From contig NZ_CP011487.1 of assembly GCF_001653475.1 (NCBI RefSeq), positions 1,178,001-1,242,000 of the forward strand: 64,000 bases of DNA, given 5' to 3'. The translations under genes were made by a program, and so were the position numbers. This document shows, piece by piece, positions 1 to 8,914 of this stretch (position 1 is the first letter of the stretch; the number at the start of each line of letters is the position of its first letter). Origin of the DNA: Helicobacter pylori (lineage in GTDB: Bacteria > Campylobacterota > Campylobacteria > Campylobacterales > Helicobacteraceae). The notes under the pieces are model-generated. The model was not told where the DNA came from, ran no database searches, and was given only the letters and a program-made list of their open reading frames with translations.

Positions 1-824
1 TAGATGTGGGGGCGATGAGCGTGTTTTTGTATGCGTTTAAAACGAGGGAATACGGGCTAGATTTGATGGAGGATTATTGCGGGGCTAGGCTCACGCATAA
101 CGCTATAAGGATTGGGGGCGTGCCTTTGGATTTACCCCCTAATTGGTTAGAAGGCTTAAAAAAGTTCTTGGGTGAAATGAGGGAATGCAAAAAACTCATT
201 CAAGGCTTATTGGACAAGAATCGCATTTGGCGGATGCGCTTGGAGGATGTGGGCGTTGTAACGCCCAAAATGGCACAAAGCTGGGGCATGAGCGGCATCA
301 TGTTAAGAGGGAGCGGGATCGCTTATGACATTAGAAAAGAAGAGCCTTATGAGCTTTATAAAGAGCTTGATTTTGATGTGCCGGTGGGCAATTATGGCGA
401 TAGCTATGATAGGTATTGTTTGTATATGTTAGAAATTGATGAAAGCATTCGCATCATTGAACAACTCATTCCCATGTATGCTAAAACCGATACGCCCATC
501 ATGGCTCAAAATCCGCATTATATTTCTGCCCCTAAAGAAGATATAATGACGCAAAACTACGCCTTGATGCAGCATTTCGTTTTAGTGGCTCAAGGCATGC
601 GCCCGCCCGTTGGGGAAGTGTATGCCCCCACAGAAAGCCCTAAAGGGGAATTAGGGTTTTTTATCCATTCAGAAGGCGAGCCTTACCCTCATAGATTAAA
701 GATCAGAGCCCCTAGCTTTTATCACATTGGGGCTTTAAGCGATATTTTAGTGGGGCAATATTTAGCGGATGCAGTAACCGTGATTGGCTCAACCAATGCG
801 GTGTTTGGCGAGGTGGATAGATGA
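1..824 (+). CDS. nuoD: NADH-quinone oxidoreductase subunit D (complex I 49-kDa), 3' part
   Basis: Peripheral-arm subunit of respiratory complex I that helps form the quinone-binding pocket. The reading frame is open from base 3, so the gene starts before the window and only about the last 273 codons are present; full NuoD proteins have about 410. The sequence is typical of the 49-kDa family: an [13 protein letters not shown] segment (YCGARLTHN), an [19 protein letters not shown] stretch near the middle, and the terminal [14 protein letters not shown], close to the family's usual VFGEVDR end. A GTG at base 6 is not the true start. The stop codon overlaps the next start by 4 bases (ATGA), so the two are probably translationally coupled. 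Confidence 0.96.
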   Translation, partial: DVGAMSVFLYAFKTREYGLDLMEDYCGARLTHNAIRIGGVPLDLPPNWLEGLKKFLGEMRECKKLIQGLLDKNRIWRMRLEDVGVVTPKMAQSWGMSGIMLRGSGIAYDIRKEEPYELYKELDFDVPVGNYGDSYDRYCLYMLEIDESIRIIEQLIPMYAKTDTPIMAQNPHYISAPKEDIMTQNYALMQHFVLVAQGMRPPVGEVYAPTESPKGELGFFIHSEGEPYPHRLKIRAPSFYHIGALSDILVGQYLADAVTVIGSTNAVFGEVDR

Positions 825-1051
825 AACGCTTTGATTTACGCCCCTTAAAAGCGGGTATTTTTGAACGCTTAGAAGAATTGATTGAAAAAGAAATGCAACC
901 TAATGAAGTCGCTATTTTCATGTTTGAAGTGGGGGATTTTTCCAATATCCCTAAGAGCGCTGAATTTATCCAATCTAAAGGGCATGAGCTTCTCAATTCT
1001 TTGCGTTTCAATCAAGCGGATTGGACGATTGTCGTGAGAAAAAAGGCTTGA
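821..1051 (+). CDS. Small protein in the nuoE position of the nuo operon
   Basis: A 76-residue soluble protein starting at the ATGA overlap with nuoD. It sits where nuoE lies in other bacteria but is less than half the size of NuoE and lacks NuoE's four [2Fe-2S] cysteines; the product contains no cysteine at all. Helicobacter and Campylobacter are known to carry two unusual genes here in place of nuoE and nuoF (HP1264/HP1265 type). Its position inside a gap-free nuo operon suggests it belongs to the complex, probably on its peripheral arm; that role is inferred. It ends in a TTGA overlap with the next gene. Confidence 0.9.
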   Translation: MKRFDLRPLKAGIFERLEELIEKEMQPNEVAIFMFEVGDFSNIPKSAEFIQSKGHELLNSLRFNQADWTIVVRKKA

Positions 1052-2040
1052 TTTTGAGCGGCTTTAACTCCTTAAATTCTCCCTTAATCGCAAGTTCTTC
1101 TCTCAGCTTGAAAGAAGCTTATTGCTTAGAAAAATTATCTCTTAAAAAAGGGTTTAAGATCAACTACAAGATGAGTGAAGAGAGTTTAAACCTTTTAAAA
1201 GAAAGCGGTTTGTGCGTTTTGTTTGGGGGGTTTTCAAACGCTTGTTTGAATGAAAATGAACGATTGATTTTAGAAAACATTAACCAATTAAAACTCCCCT
1301 ACGCCTTGTTAAGGCCCTTACAAGATACAAGAGACTTGCAAGAAAATTGCCTTTTTGCGTCGTATGAAATCAACACGGAAGCGGCGGTTTTGGCCTTGAT
1401 TTTAAGGGGTATTTTAGAAAAAACTTCCCGATTAAAGGGGCATATTTTAGAAGAGGTTGATGTGGGGTATTTAAGCTCTGAAGCGAACATGAGTGAAGAA
1501 GAATTACAAGAACTTACCGCTCTTATAATTAAAGCGAAAAAAAGGGTGCTTGTTTTAAATAGAGAAATCACTAAGCATGCTAACAACGCTTTTTTATACA
1601 CCCTTTTAAGCGAGTTGCAAAACCACCTAGAAATTTTACATATCCCTTGCAATGATTCAAATATAACGACCGCTTTTTACGATTCCAAAGATCATGAATG
1701 GCTGCTAGAAACAGCCCTTAAAGAGGGTATTTTGCCTTTTGAGTCACAACTCCAATCAAAAGATTTAGAACTTTTAGAGCGAATGGGTGAGGCTAACGGC
1801 TCGTTTGTCTATGTTTCTTACAAGAGCCTTGAAGTCCCCAGATTATCTTTTTCCAAGCAATTTAAGATCGCTAATAGAATCCAGCATTCTAAAATGGGGT
1901 TTCAAATCTCAAATAAAACGCTAGAATGCGAGTTAGAAGAAAGCCCCCATTTGAAGGGCTTGATTGCGATTTTAGAGGGGGCGTTTTTTAACGCTTACCC
2001 TTATATCCCTATTTTATCCCACTCTCAAGGAGTTTCATGA
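1048..2040 (+). CDS. Nuo-operon protein in the nuoF position, function unproven
   Basis: About 330 residues. The frame is open from TTG at 1021, but the TTG at 1048 overlaps the upstream stop as TTGA and is preferred; this start is not certain. The protein has no NADH- or FMN-binding glycine-rich motif and no C-terminal four-cysteine cluster as in NuoF (about 430 residues). Its segments, such as ALLRPLQDTRDLQEN, loosely recall the molybdopterin-like domain of NuoG, a weak impression only. It replaces NuoF by position and ends with an ATGA overlap into nuoG. With its small neighbour it probably forms the electron-input end of a complex I that does not take electrons from NADH; this is inference from family knowledge. 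Confidence 0.85.
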   Translation: MILSGFNSLNSPLIASSSLSLKEAYCLEKLSLKKGFKINYKMSEESLNLLKESGLCVLFGGFSNACLNENERLILENINQLKLPYALLRPLQDTRDLQENCLFASYEINTEAAVLALILRGILEKTSRLKGHILEEVDVGYLSSEANMSEEELQELTALIIKAKKRVLVLNREITKHANNAFLYTLLSELQNHLEILHIPCNDSNITTAFYDSKDHEWLLETALKEGILPFESQLQSKDLELLERMGEANGSFVYVSYKSLEVPRLSFSKQFKIANRIQHSKMGFQISNKTLECELEESPHLKGLIAILEGAFFNAYPYIPILSHSQGVS

Positions 2041-4571
2041 TCACAATGAATATCAATGGCAAAATGATTGAATGCCAAGAGGGACAAAGCGTTTTAGAGG
2101 CTGCTAGGAGTGCTGGGCTCTACATCCCTACTATTTGCTATTTAAGCGGTTGCTCGCCCACAGTCGCATGCAAGATGTGCATGGTTGAAATGGATGGCAA
2201 ACGGGTTTATAGCTGCAACACGAAAGCCAAAAACAATGCCGTTATCCTCACTAACACCCCAACGCTCATGGATGAAAGAAAAAGCATCATGCAAACTTAT
2301 GATGTCAACCACCCCCTAGAGTGTGGCGTGTGCGATAAGAGCGGGGAGTGCGAATTGCAAGACATGACGCATTTAACCGGCGTAGAGCACCAACCTTATG
2401 CGGTGGCTGATGATTTTAAAGCGCTAGATTCATGGGCAAAAGCCTTGTATGATCCTAATTTGTGCATCATGTGCGAAAGGTGCGTAACCACTTGCAAGGA
2501 CAATGTGGGCGAAAACAACCTTAAAGCCACTAAAGCCGACTTGCATGCCCCGGATAAATTTAAAGACAGCATGTCCAAAGACGCTTTTAGCGTGTGGAGT
2601 CGTAAGCAAAAAGGCATTATTTCTTTTGTGGGCAGCGTGCCTTGTTATGATTGCGGGGAATGCATTGCGGTATGCCCTGTGGGCGCTTTGAGCTATAAAG
2701 ATTTCGCTTACACGGCTAACGCATGGGAACTAAAAAAGATCCATTCTACTTGTTCGCATTGCTCAGCCGGGTGTTTGATTTCTTATGATGTGCGCCATTT
2801 TGATACTTTGGGCGAAGAATCTAAAATTTTTAGAGTGCTTAATGATTTTTATCATAACCCTATTTGTGGGGCAGGCCGTTTCGCTTTTGATGTGAGCTCT
2901 AGCCCTAAAGGCAGTGCTAATCTTAAAGAAGCACAAAACGCCCTCAAAGAATGCAAAGCGGTGCGGATAGGAGGAGACATTACGAATGAAGAGGCGTTTT
3001 TAATAGAGCGTTTAAGAAAAGAGCTTGATTTTAAAATCTACAATCAAAAGGTGTATCATTTCCAACAATTCTTAAAAGTATTGGGCGAAGTTAAACGCCC
3101 CAGCGTTGAAGAGATTAAAACTTCTCATCTAGTCATTACGATGGGCTCTTCTGTCAAAACAGAAAACCCTTTAGTGCGCTATGCCATCAATAACGCTCTC
3201 AAACTCAATAAAGCTTCTTTAATCGCTATGCACCCTATCAAGGATAACGCGTTAGCGAATTTGTGCCGAAGCTCTTTTTGCATCACCCATGAAGTGGGGG
3301 CTGAAGAAATCCTTTTAGGCATGCTTTTAAAAATGCTTAACATTGAAAGCGTGGCTCTAAAAAGCTTAGAAGATTCCAAGCAAAGCATTGCAGATGAAGC
3401 GGCTCTTAAAGCCTTAGAAGAGGAGCGAAAAAAAGCTTTAGAGCAAGCCGAACAAGGGTGCAGTATTGGAGAAAATAAGGCAGAAAATCCAGAAGAGAAT
3501 AAGATAGAAGCAGCTACCCCAAAAGAAGAAAATCAAGAAAAAAATAAGACAGAGGTTAAAGAAGAAACCATTGAAGTCCCTACCAAAACCACTTATTTGT
3601 TGCTTGAAGAAGCGGGCATCAATGTAGAAACTTATGAAAAAATTCTGGCTCTTTTGCAAAAATCAAATAACACCCTGCTAGTGGTTGGCGAAGAAATCTA
3701 TAGCCACAAACAAGCCCACAATATCGCTAAAATGTTGCGTTTGTTAGCCCAAAAAAGCGCTATTAAACTCATTCTTATCCCCCCAAGCGCAAACGCTTTA
3801 GGCATCGCTTCCCTTTGCGAATTGAGCGAGGAAGTTTTTGAAGATGAAAAAATTGTAGGCATTCGCGCTCAAGGGGATTTCACTATCAATAGCGATGATA
3901 GGGTTTTTGGAAAAGACGCTGTCAGTAAAGTGGATTTTATCCTGCCCAGTCTCAACCAGCTAGAAGGCACGATCACTAATATTGAAGGGCGTGTATTACC
4001 CTTAAAACCGGCTTTGAGGTTTGAAGGCTATGACTTGAGCGATATTATGCAAGGCTTTGGCTTTGTGGAAGAAAATCTCACAGAATGCACCCATAAACTC
4101 CCTACCAAAGCGGGCTTTAAAGCCATAGAATTTGATCATCTAACCAATTATTTCACTAACGACAGAGTCAATCACAGAGGCTATTTGCTAGGAACAAGCC
4201 ATTTTGAAAAGAGCGCTAAAGAATGCGAGATCGTAGAATGCGAGCCTATCAAGCCTTTAAAAGAAAAAATCGCTTTCAACGCGTATTTAAAATACCCAGA
4301 AACGCAATTCAATAACGCTACCAATAAAAGCGAGAATTTGCAATTAAAAGCCGGTGTCTATGTGTCTAAAGCTTTCTTAAAAAAATTGAATAAAGAAGTG
4401 GGGCAAAACATCACTTTATCTAAAGAAGAAGAGGAATTAACAGGCGTTTTGTATCTGGATGAAAGCTTGGATCAAGAAGTGTTTGTTATCTCGCCTTCTC
4501 TTTTGAAAAACCATTCTAGCTTTTTTAGAGAGGGTGTGTTTGATAGCGTGGATTTAAAGGAGCAAGCATGA
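2037..4571 (+). CDS. nuoG: NADH-quinone oxidoreductase subunit G (complex I 75-kDa)
   Basis: Iron-sulfur subunit of complex I, 844 residues. The N-terminal [2Fe-2S] ligands are C34, C45, C48 and C60. Then come H92/C96/C99/C105 for the His-ligated [4Fe-4S] cluster, C143/C146/C149/C153, C203/C206/C209/C213, and a CSHCSAGC group from C239 that resembles the N7 cluster. The rest is molybdopterin-oxidoreductase-like. A strongly charged Glu/Lys/Asn-rich linker of about 60 residues (roughly 459-520) interrupts this part. The start is the ATG in the ATGA overlap with the preceding gene; a second ATG lies three codons downstream. The stop overlaps nuoH by 4 bases. Electrons from the input module would pass through these clusters towards NuoB. 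Confidence 0.97.
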   Translation: MITMNINGKMIECQEGQSVLEAARSAGLYIPTICYLSGCSPTVACKMCMVEMDGKRVYSCNTKAKNNAVILTNTPTLMDERKSIMQTYDVNHPLECGVCDKSGECELQDMTHLTGVEHQPYAVADDFKALDSWAKALYDPNLCIMCERCVTTCKDNVGENNLKATKADLHAPDKFKDSMSKDAFSVWSRKQKGIISFVGSVPCYDCGECIAVCPVGALSYKDFAYTANAWELKKIHSTCSHCSAGCLISYDVRHFDTLGEESKIFRVLNDFYHNPICGAGRFAFDVSSSPKGSANLKEAQNALKECKAVRIGGDITNEEAFLIERLRKELDFKIYNQKVYHFQQFLKVLGEVKRPSVEEIKTSHLVITMGSSVKTENPLVRYAINNALKLNKASLIAMHPIKDNALANLCRSSFCITHEVGAEEILLGMLLKMLNIESVALKSLEDSKQSIADEAALKALEEERKKALEQAEQGCSIGENKAENPEENKIEAATPKEENQEKNKTEVKEETIEVPTKTTYLLLEEAGINVETYEKILALLQKSNNTLLVVGEEIYSHKQAHNIAKMLRLLAQKSAIKLILIPPSANALGIASLCELSEEVFEDEKIVGIRAQGDFTINSDDRVFGKDAVSKVDFILPSLNQLEGTITNIEGRVLPLKPALRFEGYDLSDIMQGFGFVEENLTECTHKLPTKAGFKAIEFDHLTNYFTNDRVNHRGYLLGTSHFEKSAKECEIVECEPIKPLKEKIAFNAYLKYPETQFNNATNKSENLQLKAGVYVSKAFLKKLNKEVGQNITLSKEEEELTGVLYLDESLDQEVFVISPSLLKNHSSFFREGVFDSVDLKEQA

Positions 4572-5557
4572 GCGCTTATATCATTGAAACCTTGATTAAA
4601 ATTTTGATTTTAGTCGCTGTTTTTTCGGCTTTAGGAGGCTTTGCCACTTACATTGAAAGGAAAGTGTTAGCCTATTTCCAACGCCGTTTAGGGCCTTGTT
4701 ATGTGGGGCCTTTTGGGCTTTTGCAAGTCGCAGCAGACGGCATTAAGCTTTTCACTAAAGAAGACATTATCCCCCAAGGCGCAAACAAGTTCATTTTCAC
4801 ACTAGCGCCCATTATTGCGATGGTGAGCGCGTTTGTGTCCATGGCGCCTATCCCCTTTTTCCCTAATTTCACTCTGTTTGGCTATGAGATCAAACCCCTT
4901 ATTTCTGACATTAATATTGGCTTTTTGTTTTTCTTAGCCGTAGGTGCAGCAGGGATTTATGCACCTATTTTAGCCGGGCTTGCCTCTAATAACAAATACT
5001 CTTTAATCGGTTCAGCAAGAGCGACGATCCAACTGCTCAGTTTTGAAGTGGTCAGCACTTTAACTATTCTAGCCCCCTTAATGGTGGTAGGATCGCTCTC
5101 TTTAGTGGAAATCAATAATTACCAAAGCGGTGGGTTTTTAGACTGGCTTGTGTTTAAGCAACCTCTAGCGTTTGTTTTGTTTTTGATCGCAAGTTATGCT
5201 GAATTGAATCGAACCCCCTTTGACTTGTTAGAGCATGAAGCCGAGATTGTAGCAGGGTATTGCACCGAATACAGCGGCTTGAAATGGGGCATGTTCTTTT
5301 TAGCGGAATACGCGCATTTATTCGCTTTTTCTTTTGTGATTTCTATTGTGTTTTTTGGCGGGTTTAACGCATGGGGCTTTATCCCTGGGGGCTTAGCGAT
5401 TTTGATTAAAGCGGGCTTTTTTGTCTTTTTATCCATGTGGGTTAGAGCGACTTATCCGCATGTGCGTCCAGACCAACTGATGAATATGTGCTGGAAAATC
5501 ATGTTGCCTTTAGCGGTATTGAACATCGTGCTAACAGGCATTATTATTTTAATTTAA
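4568..5557 (+). CDS. nuoH: NADH-quinone oxidoreductase subunit H
   Basis: Membrane subunit of complex I at the junction of the two arms, 329 residues with about eight hydrophobic segments. Family landmarks are [14 protein letters not shown] near the N-terminus (about residues 31-44), the [21 protein letters not shown] loop (given here only as landmarks [10 protein letters not shown] and EAEIVAGY), and the [14 protein letters not shown] motif near the end. These loops contribute to the quinone channel. The gene begins inside the nuoG stop (ATGA) and ends 10 bases before nuoI, leaving room for that gene's AAGGAGG-like ribosome site. Confidence 0.97.
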   Translation: MSAYIIETLIKILILVAVFSALGGFATYIERKVLAYFQRRLGPCYVGPFGLLQVAADGIKLFTKEDIIPQGANKFIFTLAPIIAMVSAFVSMAPIPFFPNFTLFGYEIKPLISDINIGFLFFLAVGAAGIYAPILAGLASNNKYSLIGSARATIQLLSFEVVSTLTILAPLMVVGSLSLVEINNYQSGGFLDWLVFKQPLAFVLFLIASYAELNRTPFDLLEHEAEIVAGYCTEYSGLKWGMFFLAEYAHLFAFSFVISIVFFGGFNAWGFIPGGLAILIKAGFFVFLSMWVRATYPHVRPDQLMNMCWKIMLPLAVLNIVLTGIIILI

Positions 5558-5567
5558 AGGAGGTTTT

Positions 5568-6230
5568 ATGGCCAAACAAGAATACAAGCAACTTCCTAAA
5601 CGAGCCGAAATCCATAGCGCAACCGAGCAATTTAAAGACACCATTAAAACGAGCTTGGGTTTAGATCTATTCAAAGGGCTAGGGCTTACAATCAAGGAGT
5701 TTTTTAGCCCAAGCGTAACCATCCATTACCCTATGGAACAACTCCCTTTAAGTCCACGCTATCGCGCGGTGCATCATTTGCAACGGCTTTTAGACTCAGG
5801 CTCTGAAAGGTGTATTGGCTGTGGGCTGTGCGAAAAGATTTGCACGAGCAATTGCATAAGGATCATCACGCATAAGGGCGAAGACAACCGCAAAAAGATC
5901 GATTCTTATACGATCAATTTGGGGCGTTGCATTTATTGCGGATTGTGCGCAGAAGTTTGCCCAGAATTAGCGATTGTTATGGGGAATCGGTTTGAAAACG
6001 CTAGCACCCAACGCTCCCAATACGGCTCTAAAAGCGAGTTTCTGACGAGCGAACAAGACGCTAAAAACTGCTCGCATGCCGAGTTTTTAGGCTTTGGTGC
6101 GGTAAGCCCTAATTACAATGAACGCATGCAAGCCACCCCTTTAGATTATGTCCAAGAGCCCTCAAAAGAAGAATCAAAGGAAGAGACTCTAGCAAACCCA
6201 GAAAGCAATAAGGGAGATGAGAATGTTTGA
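5568..6230 (+). CDS. nuoI: NADH-quinone oxidoreductase subunit I (ferredoxin-like)
   Basis: Peripheral subunit with two [4Fe-4S] clusters (N6a/N6b), 220 residues. The eight ligands lie in [11 protein letters not shown] (C82, C85, C88, C92) and [12 protein letters not shown] (C121, C124, C127, C131); C96 is extra. A strong Shine-Dalgarno AAGGAGG lies just upstream of the ATG. The last 60 or so residues form a Glu/Ser-rich tail with no known motif, longer than in many bacterial NuoI proteins. The 3' end overlaps the start of nuoJ by 8 bases. Confidence 0.96.
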   Translation: MAKQEYKQLPKRAEIHSATEQFKDTIKTSLGLDLFKGLGLTIKEFFSPSVTIHYPMEQLPLSPRYRAVHHLQRLLDSGSERCIGCGLCEKICTSNCIRIITHKGEDNRKKIDSYTINLGRCIYCGLCAEVCPELAIVMGNRFENASTQRSQYGSKSEFLTSEQDAKNCSHAEFLGFGAVSPNYNERMQATPLDYVQEPSKEESKEETLANPESNKGDENV

Positions 6231-6771
6231 AACCATTGCCTTTTATTTCTTTGCGATCCTTACTTTAAGCATGGCATTAGTGGTGATCACAACCACGAAT
6301 ATCCTCTATGCCATTACCGCTCTTGCTAGCAGCATGGTTTTTATTTCCGCTTTTTTCTTTTTGCTAGACGCTGAGTTTTTGGGCGTGGTGCAAATCACGG
6401 TGTATGTGGGCGCAGTCATTGTGATGTATGCGTTTGGCATGATGTTTTTCAACTCCGCTGCAGAAGTGGTTGAACGCAAACAAAGCCCTAAAATCTTGTG
6501 CGTGCTTTCGTTTGGCGTGGCGGTATTACTCACCTTGATTTTAAGCGCTCCTAGCATTGGCGAAAACCTTTCTAAGCAAGTCAATTCCAACGCTATTGAT
6601 GCGCAAATCCCTAACATTAAAGCCATTGGTTATGTGCTTTTTACCAATTATCTCATCCCTTTTGAAGCGGCGGCTTTAATGCTTTTAGTCGCTATGGTTG
6701 GAGGCATCGCTACAGGGATTCAAAAAATCCATGGGAAAAATCACACGCAATTTATAAAGGAATCTCTATGA
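6223..6771 (+). CDS. nuoJ: NADH-quinone oxidoreductase subunit J
   Basis: Membrane subunit of the proton-pumping arm, about 182 residues with five hydrophobic segments. The conserved [20 protein letters not shown] helix is recognisable as [18 protein letters not shown]. Two starts are possible: ATG at 6217 and ATG at 6223. The AGGGAG ribosome site ends directly before 6217 and gives normal spacing only for 6223, so 6223 is chosen. The stop overlaps nuoK (ATGA). Confidence 0.95.
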   Translation: MFETIAFYFFAILTLSMALVVITTTNILYAITALASSMVFISAFFFLLDAEFLGVVQITVYVGAVIVMYAFGMMFFNSAAEVVERKQSPKILCVLSFGVAVLLTLILSAPSIGENLSKQVNSNAIDAQIPNIKAIGYVLFTNYLIPFEAAALMLLVAMVGGIATGIQKIHGKNHTQFIKESL

Positions 6772-7070
6772 TAGGGTTAAACCACTATTTGATTGTTTCA
6801 GGGCTGCTCTTTTGTATTGGTTTAGCGGGCATGCTGAAACGCAAAAACATTCTGTTACTCTTTTTTTCTACAGAAATCATGCTCAATGCGATCAATATCG
6901 GTTTTGTAGCGATCTCTAAATACACGCATAATTTAGACGGGCAGATGTTCGTGCTCTTTATTATCGCTATTGCCGCTAGTGAGGTGGCTATTGGTTTGGG
7001 CTTGGTGATTTTGTGGTTTAAGAAATACAAGAGCTTAGATATTGATTCTTTAAACGCTATGAAAGGTTGA
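6768..7070 (+). CDS. nuoK: NADH-quinone oxidoreductase subunit K
   Basis: Small membrane subunit of complex I, 100 residues with three transmembrane helices, the normal family length. It carries the conserved buried glutamates of the family in LLFFSTEIMLNAINIGF and IIAIAASEVAIGLGLVI, which take part in proton transfer. It starts in the ATGA overlap with nuoJ, and the nuoL start follows its stop within 3 bases. Confidence 0.96.
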   Translation: MIGLNHYLIVSGLLFCIGLAGMLKRKNILLLFFSTEIMLNAINIGFVAISKYTHNLDGQMFVLFIIAIAASEVAIGLGLVILWFKKYKSLDIDSLNAMKG

Positions 7071-7072
7071 GC

Positions 7073-8911
7073 ATGCAATATTCTTCTTTGCTGTCAGTGG
7101 TGTTGTTTTTGCCTTTAATCGGAGCGCTTTATGCGGGGCTGTTTGGGGCTAAAGCTAAAGCGTTGCATGTGGGCGTTTTCAATTCTTTGTGCGTGCTGAT
7201 TTCTTTCATTGGCGCTGTGGTTCTTTTTGTTCAAGCCTGGCACAATCAAAGCTATGAAAAATATTTGTTTGACTGGATTGTGGTAGGGAATTTTAAAGTC
7301 GGCTTTTCTCTCATGCTGGATAATATCAATGCGGTCATGATTGTCGTGGTAACTTTAGTCTCTTTCTTAGTGCATGTGTATTCTATAGGCTATATGGAGC
7401 ATGACACAGGGTTTAACCGCTATTTTTCCTACCTCAGCGGCTTTGTGTTTTCCATGCTGGTGTTGGTGTTGAGCGATAATTTTTTAGGGCTTTTCATTGG
7501 CTGGGAAGGGGTGGGGCTATGCTCTTACTTGCTCATTGGCTTTTGGTATCATAAGACAAGCGCGAATAACGCTTCTATTGAAGCCTTTGTGATGAATCGA
7601 ATCACGGATTTAGGCATGCTCATGGGGATTATTTTGATCTTTTGGAATTTTGGCACTCTCCAGTATAAAGAAGTCTTTAGCATGATCAATAACACCGATT
7701 ATTCCATGCTCTTTTACATTAGCGTGTTTCTTTTCATTGGCGCTATGGGGAAGAGCGCGCAATTCCCTATGCACACATGGTTAGCCAACGCTATGGAGGG
7801 GCCTACCCCAGTATCGGCTCTCATCCATGCAGCGACGATGGTAACCGCTGGGGTGTATCTGGTCATCAGAGCCAATCCTTTGTATAGCACGGTGTTTGAA
7901 GTGGGTTATTTTATCGCATGTTTAGGGGCGTTTGTGGCTCTTTTTGGAGCGAGCATGGCTTTAGTCAATAAGGATTTAAAGCGCATTGTGGCTTATTCCA
8001 CGCTTTCTCAATTAGGCTATATGTTTGTAGCGGCCGGTCTTGGGGCTTATGCGATCGCGCTTTTCCACCTCTTTACGCATGCGTTTTTCAAATCCCTCCT
8101 TTTCTTAGGCTCAGGGAATGTCATGCATGCGATGGAAGACAATCTAAATATTACTAAAATGGGCGCTTTATACAAGCCTATGAAAATCACAGCTGTCTTT
8201 ATGATTATCGGTTCAGTGGCTTTGTGCGGGATTTACCCTTTCGCAGGATACTTTTCTAAAGACAAAATTTTAGAAGTGGCTTTTGGGATGCACCACCATA
8301 TTTTATGGTTCGTGCTTCTAATCGGAGCGATCTTTACCGCTTTTTATAGCTTCAGGCTCATCATGCTTGTGTTTTTTGCGCCCAAACAACACACCATCAA
8401 CCACCCCCATGAGGCTCAAAATTTCATGCTTTTAAGCATGCTGCCGTTAGGAATTTTAGCGGTCATTGCCGGATTTTTTGAAGAGCCGTTTTTTCATTTC
8501 ATCTCTCAAGTGATCCCTAGCGTTGAAGAGTATCCCGTTCCGCTCGCTCTTTTAATCAGCATCACCACCATAGTGGTGTTATTGAGTATCGCCTATGCCA
8601 TATTTAAATATAAAAATGGTATCACTTCCAAAAAAGAGGGGGGCTTTTTATACAAGCTCTTGCTCAACCAATACTATATCCCGCAACTCTATCAAGGGAT
8701 TGCAAAAGTTTTTGGTGCCATCGCTTCATTCTTACACCGAGTCGTGGAATTAAGGATCATTGATGCGATAGTGGATACTATAGGAAGAAGCGTTTTTGTC
8801 ATAGGGCGTGTGTTTAGGATCAGTCAAGACGGGAACTTAACTTCCATGTTGTGCTTCATGGTGGCCGGAGTTTTAATCTTATTAGCGTTTGTAGCTTTTT
8901 TTGGGAGATAA
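7073..8911 (+). CDS. nuoL: NADH-quinone oxidoreductase subunit L
   Basis: Distal antiporter-like proton-pumping subunit, 612 residues and about 15 membrane helices. Family motifs include LFIGWEGVGLCSYLLIGFWY, which holds the key glutamate, FPMHTWLANAMEGPTPVSAL and LKRIVAYSTLSQLGYM. The long amphipathic C-terminal arm is present. The frame opens at TTG 7067, but the ATG at 7073 is preferred because an AAAGG ribosome site lies 8-10 bases upstream. Confidence 0.96.
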   Translation: MQYSSLLSVVLFLPLIGALYAGLFGAKAKALHVGVFNSLCVLISFIGAVVLFVQAWHNQSYEKYLFDWIVVGNFKVGFSLMLDNINAVMIVVVTLVSFLVHVYSIGYMEHDTGFNRYFSYLSGFVFSMLVLVLSDNFLGLFIGWEGVGLCSYLLIGFWYHKTSANNASIEAFVMNRITDLGMLMGIILIFWNFGTLQYKEVFSMINNTDYSMLFYISVFLFIGAMGKSAQFPMHTWLANAMEGPTPVSALIHAATMVTAGVYLVIRANPLYSTVFEVGYFIACLGAFVALFGASMALVNKDLKRIVAYSTLSQLGYMFVAAGLGAYAIALFHLFTHAFFKSLLFLGSGNVMHAMEDNLNITKMGALYKPMKITAVFMIIGSVALCGIYPFAGYFSKDKILEVAFGMHHHILWFVLLIGAIFTAFYSFRLIMLVFFAPKQHTINHPHEAQNFMLLSMLPLGILAVIAGFFEEPFFHFISQVIPSVEEYPVPLALLISITTIVVLLSIAYAIFKYKNGITSKKEGGFLYKLLLNQYYIPQLYQGIAKVFGAIASFLHRVVELRIIDAIVDTIGRSVFVIGRVFRISQDGNLTSMLCFMVAGVLILLAFVAFFGR

Positions 8912-8914
8912 GAA

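Noticed and set aside
5194..5436. 80-codon minus-strand frame inside nuoH
   Set aside because: Antisense shadow of a highly conserved gene without its own signals.
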